A stretch of 39,113 nucleotides of DNA from Lichenicola sp964247725. Its GTDB lineage: Bacteria; Pseudomonadota; Alphaproteobacteria; Acetobacterales; Acetobacteraceae. Shown in pieces: positions 7,353 through 18,536 of the stretch. The stretch lies in assembly GCA_964247725.1 (NCBI GenBank), contig CAXTVM010000031.1:1-39113 (forward strand), read 5' to 3'. Numbering within the stretch: the stretch's first letter is position 1; each line of letters starts with the position of its first letter. Made by a program: the position numbers and the translations under genes. The notes below the pieces were generated by a model that saw only the letters and a list, made by a program, of their open reading frames with translations, ran no database searches and was not told the DNA's origin.

Positions 7353-7353
<1 letters not shown>
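6203..7353 (-). mobile_element. IS5-family insertion sequence (IS427-like), disrupted
   Basis: The ends are imperfect inverted repeats: AAGGCTGTTGT at 6203-6213 and, on the minus strand from 7353, GAGCCTGTTGT (9 of 11 match). A TA dinucleotide flanks each end (6201-6202 and 7354-7355) as the target duplication, typical of IS5/IS427 elements that choose YTAR sites. The 1151-bp length includes an exact 292-bp tandem duplication; without it the element would be 859 bp, normal for this group. It carries one transposase region on the minus strand. Subgroup assignment rests on ends, target and protein character and was not checked against a reference collection. Confidence 0.85.
6509..7092. repeat. 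Exact 292-bp tandem duplication inside the insertion sequence
   Basis: Bases 6509-6800 and 6801-7092 read the same throughout when compared by eye. Only one base of homology is visible at the junction. The unit is not a multiple of three (97 codons plus one base), so it changes the transposase frame. Perfect identity means a very recent event or an assembly artefact. Confidence 0.9.
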
Positions 7354-10778
<3,425 letters not shown>

Positions 10779-10858
10779 GACCCCGACACTAGCAGCCGGG
10801 CCGGTCCGCGTCAGGCGCCTTGCCGGTCCTGGCCCCCAACGGCTATCGCACGAGGAAG

Positions 10859-11044
10859 AAGGCCAGGGGCTTTGCCCCTGGACCCCACTGGGGCCGTCAC
10901 GCGAAGCGTGCTGGCGCACGACGGCCCCAGACCCCGATTCGTCAAGGTTGTACTTCCACACACGGATGATCTTCTTACGAATCGGGGTTCGGGGTTCGGG
11001 GCCCGCGGCCCCGACGGGTCCAGGGCAGCGCCCTGGCCTTCTTC
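10859..11044. repeat. Composite palindromic repeat element, copy B
   Basis: Same architecture as the copy at 3735-3910. The outer hairpin arms are CCAGGGGC-AAA-GCCCCTGG (left end, minus strand) and CCAGGGC-AGC-GCCCTGG (right end, plus strand), each followed by a pyrimidine-rich run. The 56-bp core (10932-10987) is bounded by a perfect 11-bp inverted repeat, CCCCGATTCGT/ACGAATCGGGG. Core and outer arms have the same orientation as in copy A, but the long inner module (10896-10922) is on the left and the short GCGGGCC-type module on the right, the reverse of copy A. It fills the gap between the topoisomerase stop and the dnaE start and may separate their transcripts. Confidence 0.88.
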
Positions 11045-11058
11045 TCCGGGACTATCCC

Positions 11059-12216
11059 CTAGTGCGATAGACCTGTCCTGACCCCACCCTGCTCCACCAC
11101 CTGGCCCAGGCTGCGGCTGAGGAACGCCATCACCGCGATCTCCTCGGCGGTCAGCCCCTCGCCGGCCCCCTTCTCGTGCGCCAGCGCCGCGTCGGCGCGG
11201 TGCTTCAGCGCGTCGGCCAGCGAGCCGTCGAGGTAGCCGTCGAAGATCTTGGGGTGGATGTAGCACTTCCGGCAGATCGCCGGCGTGTTGCCGAGCAGCT
11301 TCGACACCGTCTCGATCGCCCGCAGCACGTTCCTCTTCGCCTTGGCGGCGCTGTCGAACTGCTCGAACTCGTGCAGCGCCAGCGCCGCCAGGTTGGTCGC
11401 CGCCCAGGTGCGGAAGTCCTTCGCGGTGATCTCCTCGCCGGTCACCTCCTGCAGGTACCCGTTGACGTCGTGCGACGAGATGTCGTGCTGCGTGCCGTCG
11501 GCATCGACGTACTGGAACAGCTCCTGGCCGCGCAGGTCCTGCAGCCTGGCCACGATCCCCGCCAGGCGGCGATCCTGCAGCTCGATGTGCTGCTGGATGC
11601 CGTGCTTGGCGCGGAAGTCGAGCACCAGCGCGGTGCCGCGCACCCGGGCGTGCCGGCTCCGCAGCGTGGTCAGCCCGAAGCTCTTGTTGGTCTTCGCATA
11701 CTCGTCGTTGCCGATGCGCATCATCGTCTTCTCGAGCAGCGCCACCACGGTGGCCAGCACCTTGGCGCGCGGCAGCCCCGGCAGCGCCAGGTCCTTCGCC
11801 ACCTGCGCCCGCAGGGCCGGCAGCTTCTCGCCGAACAGCAGCATCTTGCCGTACTTGGCCTCGTCGCGCACCGCGCGCCAGTCCGGGTGGTAGCGATACT
11901 GCTTGCGGCCGCGCGCGTCGCGGCCGACCGCCTGCAGGTGCCCCTTCGGATCGCGGCAGATCCAGACGTCGGTATAGGCCGGCGGCACCGCCAGCTTCCG
12001 GAGCCGGGCCAGCACCGCCTCGTCGACGACCGCGACGCCGTGCGGATCGAGGTAGACCGGGCCGTCCGGACCCATCTGCCGGGCGTATCCGGGCTTGCCG
12101 TCGTCGACGTAGTGCAGGCGCGCCGCCCGCGCCGCCGCACGGGGGTCCAGCGCCGCCTCGGTCGCCGCCACCGTCCCGGTCTCGGGCTCCGTCTCCCGTG
12201 CCGCCTTCGCCGCCAT
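11059..12216 (-). CDS. DNA topoisomerase IB
   Basis: A 385-residue bacterial (poxvirus-like) type IB topoisomerase, which relaxes supercoils by nicking one strand through a 3'-phosphotyrosine. The N-terminal domain has VPPAYTDVWICRDPKGHLQA and GRDARGRKQYRYHPDWRAVR. The catalytic domain includes KTNKSFGLTTLRSRHARVRG, and near residue 320 CRKCYIHPKIFDGY holds the nucleophilic Tyr. A GTG at 12237 is in frame, but the ATG at 12216 is preferred because GGAGAGG lies just before it. The gene sits between lolD and dnaE, which are adjacent in related genomes, and a palindromic repeat follows it, so it looks like an insertion into an old operon. Family assignment is firm; its biological role here is not known. 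Confidence 0.92.
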   Translation of the reverse strand: MAAKAARETEPETGTVAATEAALDPRAAARAARLHYVDDGKPGYARQMGPDGPVYLDPHGVAVVDEAVLARLRKLAVPPAYTDVWICRDPKGHLQAVGRDARGRKQYRYHPDWRAVRDEAKYGKMLLFGEKLPALRAQVAKDLALPGLPRAKVLATVVALLEKTMMRIGNDEYAKTNKSFGLTTLRSRHARVRGTALVLDFRAKHGIQQHIELQDRRLAGIVARLQDLRGQELFQYVDADGTQHDISSHDVNGYLQEVTGEEITAKDFRTWAATNLAALALHEFEQFDSAAKAKRNVLRAIETVSKLLGNTPAICRKCYIHPKIFDGYLDGSLADALKHRADAALAHEKGAGEGLTAEEIAVMAFLSRSLGQVVEQGGVRTGLSH

Positions 12217-12275
12217 CACCCGCCTCTCCGATCCCACCCGCGCACAACCGGCCGGGACGCGCCCGGTTCGGCCGG

Positions 12276-12959
12276 TCAGCCGAACGGCACGATCAATCCC
12301 TCGCGCAGCGTGACGATGCGGTCCATCCGCGCCGCCAGCTCGACGTTGTGGGTGGCGATCATCGCCGCCAGCCCCTGCCCGCGCACCACCCGCAGCAGCT
12401 CGTCGAATACCGCGGCCGCGGTCGCCACGTCGAGGTTGCCGGTCGGCTCGTCGGCCAGCAGCACCCGCGGCCGGTTGGCCAGCGCCCGCGCGATGGCGAC
12501 GCGCTGCTTCTCGCCGCCGGACAGCTTGCCGGGCAGGTGGTCGAGCCGGTGCGACAGCCCGAACAGCCCCAGCAGCTCGGTGGCCCGGGCCGCCGCGGCG
12601 CGGCGTCCGGCGCCGCCGATCATCTGCGGCAGCACCACGTTCTCGCGCGCGGTGAACTCGGCCAGCAGGTGATGGAACTGGTAGACGAAGCCGATCGCAT
12701 GGCGGCGGATCGCGGTGCGCTCGCCGTCGCCGAGCCCGGCCGCGTCGCGCCCGTCCACCCGCACCGAGCCGCCGTCCGGCCGCTCCAGCAGGCCGGCCAG
12801 ATGCAGCAGCGTCGACTTGCCGGTGCCGCTCGGCGCCACCAGCGCCACGATCTCGCCCGGCCGGAGCGTGAGGTCGGCGCCGCGCAGCAGCTCCAGCGTC
12901 TCGTCGCCGCTGCGGTAGCCGTGGCGCACGGCCCGCAGCTCCAGCGGCGCCTCACTCAT
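12276..12959 (-). CDS. lolD: Lipoprotein-releasing ABC transporter ATP-binding protein LolD
   Basis: A 227-residue ATPase that powers extraction of outer-membrane lipoproteins from the inner membrane together with the LolC/E membrane subunit. The Walker A motif is APSGTGKSTL (about residues 42-51), the Q-loop is FVYQFHHLL, the signature is LSGGEKQRVAIARAL, Walker B is VLLADEPTGNLD and the switch His is in ATHNVELA. Its start overlaps the end of the upstream lolC-like gene by eight bases, a translationally coupled pair. The gap of 59 bp to the topoisomerase gene downstream is longer than the joints within the pair. Confidence 0.95.
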   Translation of the reverse strand: MSEAPLELRAVRHGYRSGDETLELLRGADLTLRPGEIVALVAPSGTGKSTLLHLAGLLERPDGGSVRVDGRDAAGLGDGERTAIRRHAIGFVYQFHHLLAEFTARENVVLPQMIGGAGRRAAAARATELLGLFGLSHRLDHLPGKLSGGEKQRVAIARALANRPRVLLADEPTGNLDVATAAAVFDELLRVVRGQGLAAMIATHNVELAARMDRIVTLREGLIVPFG

Positions 12960-14199
12960 GCCGCAGCGCCTCGACCGGGTCGGTGCGCGCCGCCCGCCAG
13001 CTCGGGTAGAGCGTCGCCAGCAGCGACAGCGCCAGCGCCATGACGATCACCTGGGTCACCTGCGGCCACTCGAGCTTCGCCGGCAGGTGCTCCAGGTAGT
13101 AGATCTCGGGGTTGAACAGCTCGGTGCCGGTGATCCGCTGCACCAGGTCCTTGATGCGCTCGATGTTCAGGCAGAACACGATGCCGATCGCGGTGCCCGC
13201 CAGCGTGCCGGTGACGCCGACCGAGGCGCCGCACATCAGGAAGATGCGCATCACCGCACCGCGGGTGGCCCCCAGCGTGCGCATCACCGCGATGTCGCGG
13301 GTCTTGTCCTTGACCATCATGATCAGCGACGAGATCACGTTGAACGCCGCCACCAGGATGATCAGCGTCAGGATCAGGAACATCACGTTCTGCTCGACCT
13401 GCACGGCGCCGAACAGCGCGTTGTTGCTGTGCGTCCAGTCGAGCACGCGCAAGGCCTCGCCGGACAGCGCCTGGCGGATCTCCGGCGCCACCTGGCCCAC
13501 GTCGTCCGCGTCGCGCGTCGTCACCTGGACCAGCGAGGCGCCGCCCGGCATCTGGAAATACACCTGGGCCGCGGCCAGCGGCAGGAACACCACGCTGGCG
13601 TTGTAGTCGTTGACCCCGGCGTCGAAGATCGCCACCACGCGATAGGCCCGCACCCGCGGCACGGTGCCGAACGCGGTCGCCGCCCCGTTCGGCGACACCA
13701 GCGTCAGCCGCGAGCCCACGTCGAGGTTGGCGCGCGCGGCCAGGGTGGCGCCGATCATGACGGCGTCGTCGCCGCGCAAGTCGGCGAGCGAGCCGGCGCG
13801 GACGTTGTCGCTGATCTCGTGCAGGGCGCGCAGGTCGCCCAGCTCCATGCCGTGCACCAGCCCGCCGGCGCTGTAGGCGCCGGCGCTGAGCAGCACCTGG
13901 CCCTCGACGATGGGTGCTGCCGACACCACCCGGGGGATCTGCCGGATCCGATCGACGATGCCCTCGTAGCCGTCGATCGGCACGCCGGCGCCATAGACGC
14001 TGAGGTCGCCGTTCAGCCCCAGGATGCGCGACATCAGGTCGGCCTTGAAGCCGTTCATGACCGACATCACGATGATCAGGGTGGCGACGCCCAGCGCGAT
14101 GCCCACCAGCGAGAACACCGCGATCACCGACACGAAGCGCTCGCCGCGGCGGGCGCGCAGGTAGCGGCCGGCGACGGTCCGCTCGAAGGCGTTGAACAT
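12952..14199 (-). CDS. lolC: Lipoprotein-releasing ABC transporter permease, LolC/E family
   Basis: A 415-residue inner-membrane protein with the MacB-FtsX layout. One N-terminal membrane helix (VSVIAVFSLVGIALGVATLI) is followed by the LolE-type motif VMSVMNGFKADLMSRILGLN, a large periplasmic domain to about residue 260, then three C-terminal helices (MFLILTLIILVAAFNVISSL; TRGAVMRIFLMCGASVGVTG; QVIVMALALSLLATLYP). Only one permease gene is present, as in many alphaproteobacteria where a single LolF-like subunit probably forms a homodimer with LolD. That makes the symbol lolC conventional rather than exact. Confidence 0.9.
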   Translation of the reverse strand: MFNAFERTVAGRYLRARRGERFVSVIAVFSLVGIALGVATLIIVMSVMNGFKADLMSRILGLNGDLSVYGAGVPIDGYEGIVDRIRQIPRVVSAAPIVEGQVLLSAGAYSAGGLVHGMELGDLRALHEISDNVRAGSLADLRGDDAVMIGATLAARANLDVGSRLTLVSPNGAATAFGTVPRVRAYRVVAIFDAGVNDYNASVVFLPLAAAQVYFQMPGGASLVQVTTRDADDVGQVAPEIRQALSGEALRVLDWTHSNNALFGAVQVEQNVMFLILTLIILVAAFNVISSLIMMVKDKTRDIAVMRTLGATRGAVMRIFLMCGASVGVTGTLAGTAIGIVFCLNIERIKDLVQRITGTELFNPEIYYLEHLPAKLEWPQVTQVIVMALALSLLATLYPSWRAARTDPVEALRHE

Positions 14200-14325
14200 C
14201 AGGCCTCGGCGCCCCTCAGCGAACGGGACGTGTCGAATGGCCGCCCGCCGACGGCACGGTCGTGAGCCCGGGCCGGACGCGAGAGGCGTCGTCGGATCGC
14301 CGGCACAGCCCAGCCTCGGACAGGC

Positions 14326-15642
14326 TCAACGGCCAAGCACCCGCTCCATGGCTTCCTCCGGCGACAGCTCGGCCCGCTCGCCGGTGGCGCGGCGCTTCAG
14401 CTCGACCCGCCCGGACGCGGCGCCGCGCGGCCCCACCACCATCTGCCAGGGATGGCCCAAGAGGTCGGCGTCGGCGAACTTGGCGCCGGCGCGGTCGGCG
14501 CGGTCGTCATACAGCAGCCGCCCGGGTGCGGCCGCGTACAGGCGCTCGCACAGCGCGTCGCAGGCGGCGTCGCCCGGCTTCAGGTTCAGGATCGCGGCCG
14601 CGAACGGCGCCACGGCATCCGGCCAGACGATGCCGGCCTCGTCGTGGCTGGCCTCGATGATGGCGCCGACCAGGCGCGAGATGCCGATGCCGTAGCTGCC
14701 CATCTCCGGATGGAAGCTGCCGCCGTCGGCACCGGCCAGCGACACCCCCATCGCCTGCGTGTACTTGGTGCCGAAGTAGAAGATGTGCCCGACCTCGATC
14801 CCCCGCCCCTCGCGCCGCCGCCCGGCCGGCACCGCCTCCCAGGCGGCGGGGTCGTGCTTCTCGTCGGTCGCCGCATAGGTCGCGTTCACGCGGCGGAAGA
14901 ACCCGTCCAGCGAGGCGGGGTCCGACACGTCCACCGGCGTGCCGAGCCAGTCCTGCCCCTCGAGGGCGCCGTCGTAGAACACGCCGCTCTCGCCGGTCGG
15001 CGCCAGCACGATGAACTCGTGGCTGAGCGTGCCGCCGATCGGGCCGGTGTCGGCCACCATCGGGATCGCCGCGACGCCGAGGCGCTGGAAGGTGCGCAGG
15101 TAGGCCAGCATCATGCGCTGGTAGCTGGCCACCGCGCCGGCATGGTCGACGTCGAAGCTGTAGGCGTCCTTCATCAGGAACTCGCGGCCGCGCATCACCC
15201 CGAACCGCGGCCGGACCTCGTCGCGGAACTTCCACTGGATGTGGTAGAGCGTCTGCGGCAGCCCCCGATACGAGGTCACCGACTGCCCGAGCAGGTCGGT
15301 GACCATCTCCTCGTTGGTCGGCCCGTAGAGCAGGTCGCGCTCGTGGCGGTCCTGGATGCGCAGCATCTCCGGCCCGTAGGCGTCGTAGCGCCCGCTGCGG
15401 CGCCACAGCTCGGCCGGCTGCAGGGTCGGCATCAGCACCTCCTGGGCGCCCACCGCGTCCTGCTCCTCGCGGACGATCCGGCTGATGTTGCGCAGCACCC
15501 GTAAGCCCGCCGGCAGCCAGGCATAGATCCCGGACGCGGTCTGCCGCACCAGCCCGGCCCGCAGCATCAGCCGGTGCGAAACGATCTGCGCGTCGGCCGG
15601 GGTTTCCTTCAGGGTCGGCATGAAGCTGCGGGACAGGCGCAT
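14326..15642 (-). CDS. proS: Proline-tRNA ligase, short class II form
   Basis: Charges tRNA-Pro with proline in the cytoplasm. The 438-residue product lacks the editing insertion of the E. coli enzyme, matching the short alphaproteobacterial type. Motif 1 is near VREEQDAVGAQEVLMPTLQP, motif 2 is FRDEVRPRFGVMRGREFLMK (about residues 139-158), and motif 3 is GSYGIGISRLVGAIIE. The anticodon-binding domain closes the protein (GHPWQMVVGPRGAASGRVEL). It heads the proS-lolC-lolD series: lolC begins 126 bp downstream. Start at 15642 (MRLSRSFMPTLKETP) agrees with family N-termini; no strong ribosome-binding site is visible. Confidence 0.96.
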   Translation of the reverse strand: MRLSRSFMPTLKETPADAQIVSHRLMLRAGLVRQTASGIYAWLPAGLRVLRNISRIVREEQDAVGAQEVLMPTLQPAELWRRSGRYDAYGPEMLRIQDRHERDLLYGPTNEEMVTDLLGQSVTSYRGLPQTLYHIQWKFRDEVRPRFGVMRGREFLMKDAYSFDVDHAGAVASYQRMMLAYLRTFQRLGVAAIPMVADTGPIGGTLSHEFIVLAPTGESGVFYDGALEGQDWLGTPVDVSDPASLDGFFRRVNATYAATDEKHDPAAWEAVPAGRRREGRGIEVGHIFYFGTKYTQAMGVSLAGADGGSFHPEMGSYGIGISRLVGAIIEASHDEAGIVWPDAVAPFAAAILNLKPGDAACDALCERLYAAAPGRLLYDDRADRAGAKFADADLLGHPWQMVVGPRGAASGRVELKRRATGERAELSPEEAMERVLGR

Positions 15643-15725
15643 CGACGGCGGGGCTCTCGCGGAAGGGACACGGGCGGAGGTCGGACCCTAGGGCAAACCG
15701 GGCCCGCGCGAAACCGACCCGGCCT

Positions 15726-15740
15726 TTGTGCGGCGCACAA
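15726..15740. promoter_or_regulatory. Perfect inverted repeat, possible operator
   Basis: TTGTGC-GGC-GCACAA is a perfect 6+3+6 inverted repeat. It lies 17 bases before the ATG of the small plus-strand ORF and about 85 bases upstream of the proS start on the other strand, so it could control either. No regulator family is recognised from the sequence. Confidence 0.35.
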
Positions 15741-15756
15741 GAAGAGGATTGGAACG

Positions 15757-15930
15757 ATGCCGCACCGCACAAGTAGAAATCGCCGCTATAGTTGCGATTT
15801 CCTGATGACAGAACGGCAATGCGGTTCTACAGAGTGCCCACGACGCCCGGATCAAGAGTATGAGCCGAGTTTAGGGAGAAAACGTCAGTCACACGGCAAG
15901 AAGAGCGTCAACTCTCTCTACCGGAGATGA
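15757..15930 (+). CDS. Possible small basic protein (57 residues)
   Basis: ATG at 15757 is preceded by AGAGGA, a weak ribosome-binding site. The predicted peptide begins MPHRTSRNRRYSCDFLMTER, is rich in Arg, Ser and Lys, has three Cys and ends SLYRR. Codon use is unlike the surrounding genes, with third positions not strongly GC. The only supports are the local composition, a palindrome just upstream and a terminator about 100 bp downstream on the same strand. It matches no family known to me and could equally be part of a non-coding transcript. Confidence 0.2.
   Translation: MPHRTSRNRRYSCDFLMTERQCGSTECPRRPDQEYEPSLGRKRQSHGKKSVNSLYRR
15776..15801. repeat. 8-bp perfect inverted repeat with 10-nt spacer
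   Basis: GAAATCGC (15776-15783) and GCGATTTC (15794-15801) flank CGCTATAGTT. It could be a hairpin in a plus-strand RNA or a symmetric protein-binding site. It lies inside the possible small ORF, which argues that at most one of the two readings is right. Confidence 0.4.
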
Positions 15931-16027
15931 TCTGCAGGTCCGGACGCCGGATCGACGACGGGTCGAACAACAACAACACGACCTGGCCGTTCCAGCACAA
16001 GACCCGTGCAGGCCAGGGTTAGGGTGT

Positions 16028-16060
16028 CCGCCGCCTCACCAGCGGCGGCACCGGTTTTTT
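16028..16060 (+). terminator. Rho-independent terminator, plus strand
   Basis: CCGCCGC-CTCACCA-GCGGCGG (16028-16048) is a perfect 7-bp GC-rich stem followed within a few bases by TTTTTT (16055-16060). The U-tract is on the plus strand, whereas the flanking genes rnj and proS read on the minus strand, so it does not serve them. It implies a plus-strand transcript arising in the rnj-proS gap. Confidence 0.6.
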
Positions 16061-16075
16061 CGCGAAATTCCCGGC

Positions 16076-17722
16076 TCACACCCGCATGAGGTGGACGTCG
16101 ACCAGCGGACGCTTCTGCAGCCGGCGGCCGAGTGCCCGCCGCAGCGCCGTCCGGGCCGCGTCCCTGAAGCCGTCCTCGTCCTGCCGCACGCCGGCCGGGA
16201 TGTCGGCGAGGCCTGCGGCGAACAGCTCGGCGACCCGCTCCGACTCGCCGTCCGCCGCGTCGAACAGGCCGGGTGCCGAGAGCTTCGGCATGCCGATCAG
16301 GCGGCCGGCGCCGTCCACCACCAGGCTCGCCAGCACCATGCCGTTGAACAGCATCTTGCGGCGCGCCGACAGCACGCCGCCGGTCATCGGCAGCAGCCGG
16401 TGCCCGTCGAGCGCCAGCCGTCCGACCGGGGCGCTGTCCACCACCTCGACCCGGCCGGGGGCCAGGTTGAGCATGTCGCCGTCCTCGAGCAGGACCGGGG
16501 TCACCCCCTCCTCCCGCGCCAGTTCGGCATGCGCGGTGAGGTGCCGCCACTCGCCGTGCGTCGGCACCGCGTAGCGGGGCCGGACCAGCCCGTAGAGCCG
16601 CCGGATCTCGTCCCGCGCCGCATGGCCCGACACGTGCACGCTGTGGTCGCGGTCGGTCAGCACGCGGACGCCGCGCCGCACCAGGTTGTCCTGCACCGCC
16701 ATCACCGCGCGCTCGTTGCCGGGGATCATCCGGCTCGAATAGACCACGGTGTCGCCCTGGCCCAGCGAGATGTTCTGGTGGGTGTCGGCCGCGATCCGGG
16801 ACAGCGCGCTACGCGGCTCGCCCTGGCTGCCGGTCACGATCAGCAGCAGGTTGTCGTCGGGGATGTCCTCGGCCGCCTGCTCGGACAGGAAGTCCGGCAC
16901 GTCGCGCAGGTAGCCGCAATCGCGCGCCGCCACCTCGAGGTTGCGCAAGGATCGCCCCACCACCACCACCGAGCGCCCGGCCGCCTCGGCGGCCAGCGCG
17001 ATGCTCTCCACCCGCGCCACGTTGCTGGCAAAGCAGGTCACCGCCACGCGGCCGGAGATGCTGCGCACCAGCGAGGCCATGTTGCGGCGGACCTCGGCCT
17101 CGGAGCCGCTCTCGCCCTCGACCATGGCGTTGGTGCTGTCGCACACCAGCGCCAGCACGCCCTCGCGGCCCAGCGCCGCGAACGCCTCCAGGTCGGTCGG
17201 CGGCCCCACCAGCGGGTGCGGGTCGAGCTTCCAGTCGCCGCTGTGCAGCACGGTGCCGTAGGGCGTGCGCAGCACCAGGGCCTGCGCCTCCGGCACCGAG
17301 TGCGTCATCTGCAGGAACTGCAGCCGGAACGGTCCCAGCTCGAAGCGGCCGCCGGTCGGGATCACGTGCAGCGGCACCTGCGAGGTGAGCTGCGCCTCGC
17401 CCAGCTTGCGGCGCAGCACCGCGGCGGCGAACGGGGTCGCGTACACCGGGCAGCGCAGCTGCGGCCACAGATGCGCCACCGCGCCGACATGGTCCTCGTG
17501 CGCATGGGTGATCACCAGCCCGATCAGGGCCTTTCGCCGCTCGGCGATGAAGGCCGGGTCCGGCATCAGGATCTCGGCCTCGGGCGTGTCGGCGCCGCCG
17601 AAGCCGATGCCGCAATCGACCGCGAGCCAGGTCTCGTCGCACCGGTACAGGTTGAGGTTCATGCCGATCTCGCCCGTCCCGCCCAGGGGCAGGAACATCA
17701 GGCCGTCCTTGCTATCCGTCAT
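16076..17722 (-). CDS. rnj: Ribonuclease J
   Basis: A 548-residue metallo-beta-lactamase / beta-CASP nuclease of RNA decay and processing, acting as endonuclease and 5'-3' exonuclease. The zinc-binding motif THAHEDHVGA gives His73, His75, Asp77 and His78. Further ligands lie in MTHSVPEA and LHSGDWKLD. The beta-CASP region carries DSTNAMVEGES, VTGSQGEPRSALSRIA and PTHGEWRHL, and a C-terminal domain follows. Start at 17722 (MTDSKDGLMFLPLGGTGEIG) overlaps the coaX stop by one base, so the two are co-translated. The birA-coaX-rnj order behind the nuo genes is usual in alphaproteobacteria. Confidence 0.95.
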   Translation of the reverse strand: MTDSKDGLMFLPLGGTGEIGMNLNLYRCDETWLAVDCGIGFGGADTPEAEILMPDPAFIAERRKALIGLVITHAHEDHVGAVAHLWPQLRCPVYATPFAAAVLRRKLGEAQLTSQVPLHVIPTGGRFELGPFRLQFLQMTHSVPEAQALVLRTPYGTVLHSGDWKLDPHPLVGPPTDLEAFAALGREGVLALVCDSTNAMVEGESGSEAEVRRNMASLVRSISGRVAVTCFASNVARVESIALAAEAAGRSVVVVGRSLRNLEVAARDCGYLRDVPDFLSEQAAEDIPDDNLLLIVTGSQGEPRSALSRIAADTHQNISLGQGDTVVYSSRMIPGNERAVMAVQDNLVRRGVRVLTDRDHSVHVSGHAARDEIRRLYGLVRPRYAVPTHGEWRHLTAHAELAREEGVTPVLLEDGDMLNLAPGRVEVVDSAPVGRLALDGHRLLPMTGGVLSARRKMLFNGMVLASLVVDGAGRLIGMPKLSAPGLFDAADGESERVAELFAAGLADIPAGVRQDEDGFRDAARTALRRALGRRLQKRPLVDVHLMRV

Positions 17723-18531
17723 CAGTCGCCTTCGATCAGTTTGGTTCGTTCGTTGCTCAGCAGCGGATGGGGATTGCGCCCCGCGAGGATTCGGAGACCC
17801 TCGAGCGTCAGCTCCGGATCGATCCGTTCGATGATGTCGGTGCCCTCGGCCAGCAGCGGCGCCAGGCCGCCGGTGCCGACCACCTTCATGGGCTGGCCGA
17901 ACTCGGCCTTTATCCGGGCGACGATGCCCTCGACCAGGCCGATATAGCCCCAGAACACGCCCGACCGCATGGCGGCGATGGTGCTGCGCCCGATCACCGC
18001 AGTCGGCCGCCCGATGGCGATCCGCGGCAGCCGCGCCGCCGCCTGGTGCAGCGCCTCGATCGACAGGTTGACCCCCGGCGCGATCACCCCGCCGTTGTAG
18101 CCGCCGGAGCCGTCGACCACGTCGAACGTGGTCGCGGTGCCGAAGTCGATCACGATCAGCGGCCCGCCGTGGATGCGGTGCGCGGCCAGACCGTTCAGCA
18201 GCCGGTCGACGCCGACCTCGCCCGGCTGCTCCAGGTTGACGGGGAAGCCCCAGTCGAGCCCGATCGTCGCGATCAGCGGCTCGGTCCGGAACCAGTCCCG
18301 GCTGAGCCGCCGCAGGTTGTAGAGGGCGGCGGGCACCACGGTGCCGATCACCACCCGGTCGATCTGGCGCGGCGCCAGCTTCGCGTGCGCCAGGAGCGCC
18401 AGCAGCCAGACCGCATACTCGTCCGACGTGCGCTGGATGTCGGTCGAGATGCGCCAGATCCCGCGCCAGGTCGCGTTGTCGTGCACCGCAAAGACGATAT
18501 TGGTGTTCCCGGCATCGACCACAAGCAGCAT
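17722..18531 (-). CDS. coaX: Type III pantothenate kinase
   Basis: Phosphorylates pantothenate in the first step of coenzyme A synthesis, using the potassium-dependent, feedback-insensitive type III fold (ASKHA superfamily). The 269-residue protein starts MLLVVDAGNTNIVFAVHD, containing the phosphate-binding DAGNTN (residues 6-11). GVDRLLN (107-113) and DFGTATTFDVV (129 onward) are the pantothenate and acidic-metal motifs, followed by GGVIAPGV and the C-terminal VVGTGGLAPL. It sits five bases after birA and overlaps rnj by one base. No other pantothenate kinase is in the window. Confidence 0.94.
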   Translation of the reverse strand: MLLVVDAGNTNIVFAVHDNATWRGIWRISTDIQRTSDEYAVWLLALLAHAKLAPRQIDRVVIGTVVPAALYNLRRLSRDWFRTEPLIATIGLDWGFPVNLEQPGEVGVDRLLNGLAAHRIHGGPLIVIDFGTATTFDVVDGSGGYNGGVIAPGVNLSIEALHQAAARLPRIAIGRPTAVIGRSTIAAMRSGVFWGYIGLVEGIVARIKAEFGQPMKVVGTGGLAPLLAEGTDIIERIDPELTLEGLRILAGRNPHPLLSNERTKLIEGD

Positions 18532-18536
18532 TGCGG

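Larger units (their letters stand above)
15643..16075. other. Less GC-rich gap between rnj and proS
   Basis: This 433-bp stretch is clearly poorer in GC than its neighbours between about 15740 and 15930. It contains two perfect inverted repeats (15726-15740 and 15776-15801), a possible 57-codon plus-strand ORF (15757-15930) and a plus-strand terminator (16028-16060). In related genomes a small membrane-protein gene (DUF1467) is often found at this place; no such gene is seen. It must also contain the proS promoter on the minus strand. Confidence 0.55.

Noticed and set aside
15574..15930. 118-codon plus-strand frame starting inside proS
   Set aside because: The first half is the shadow of the proS N-terminus; only the part from 15757 has independent, though weak, support.
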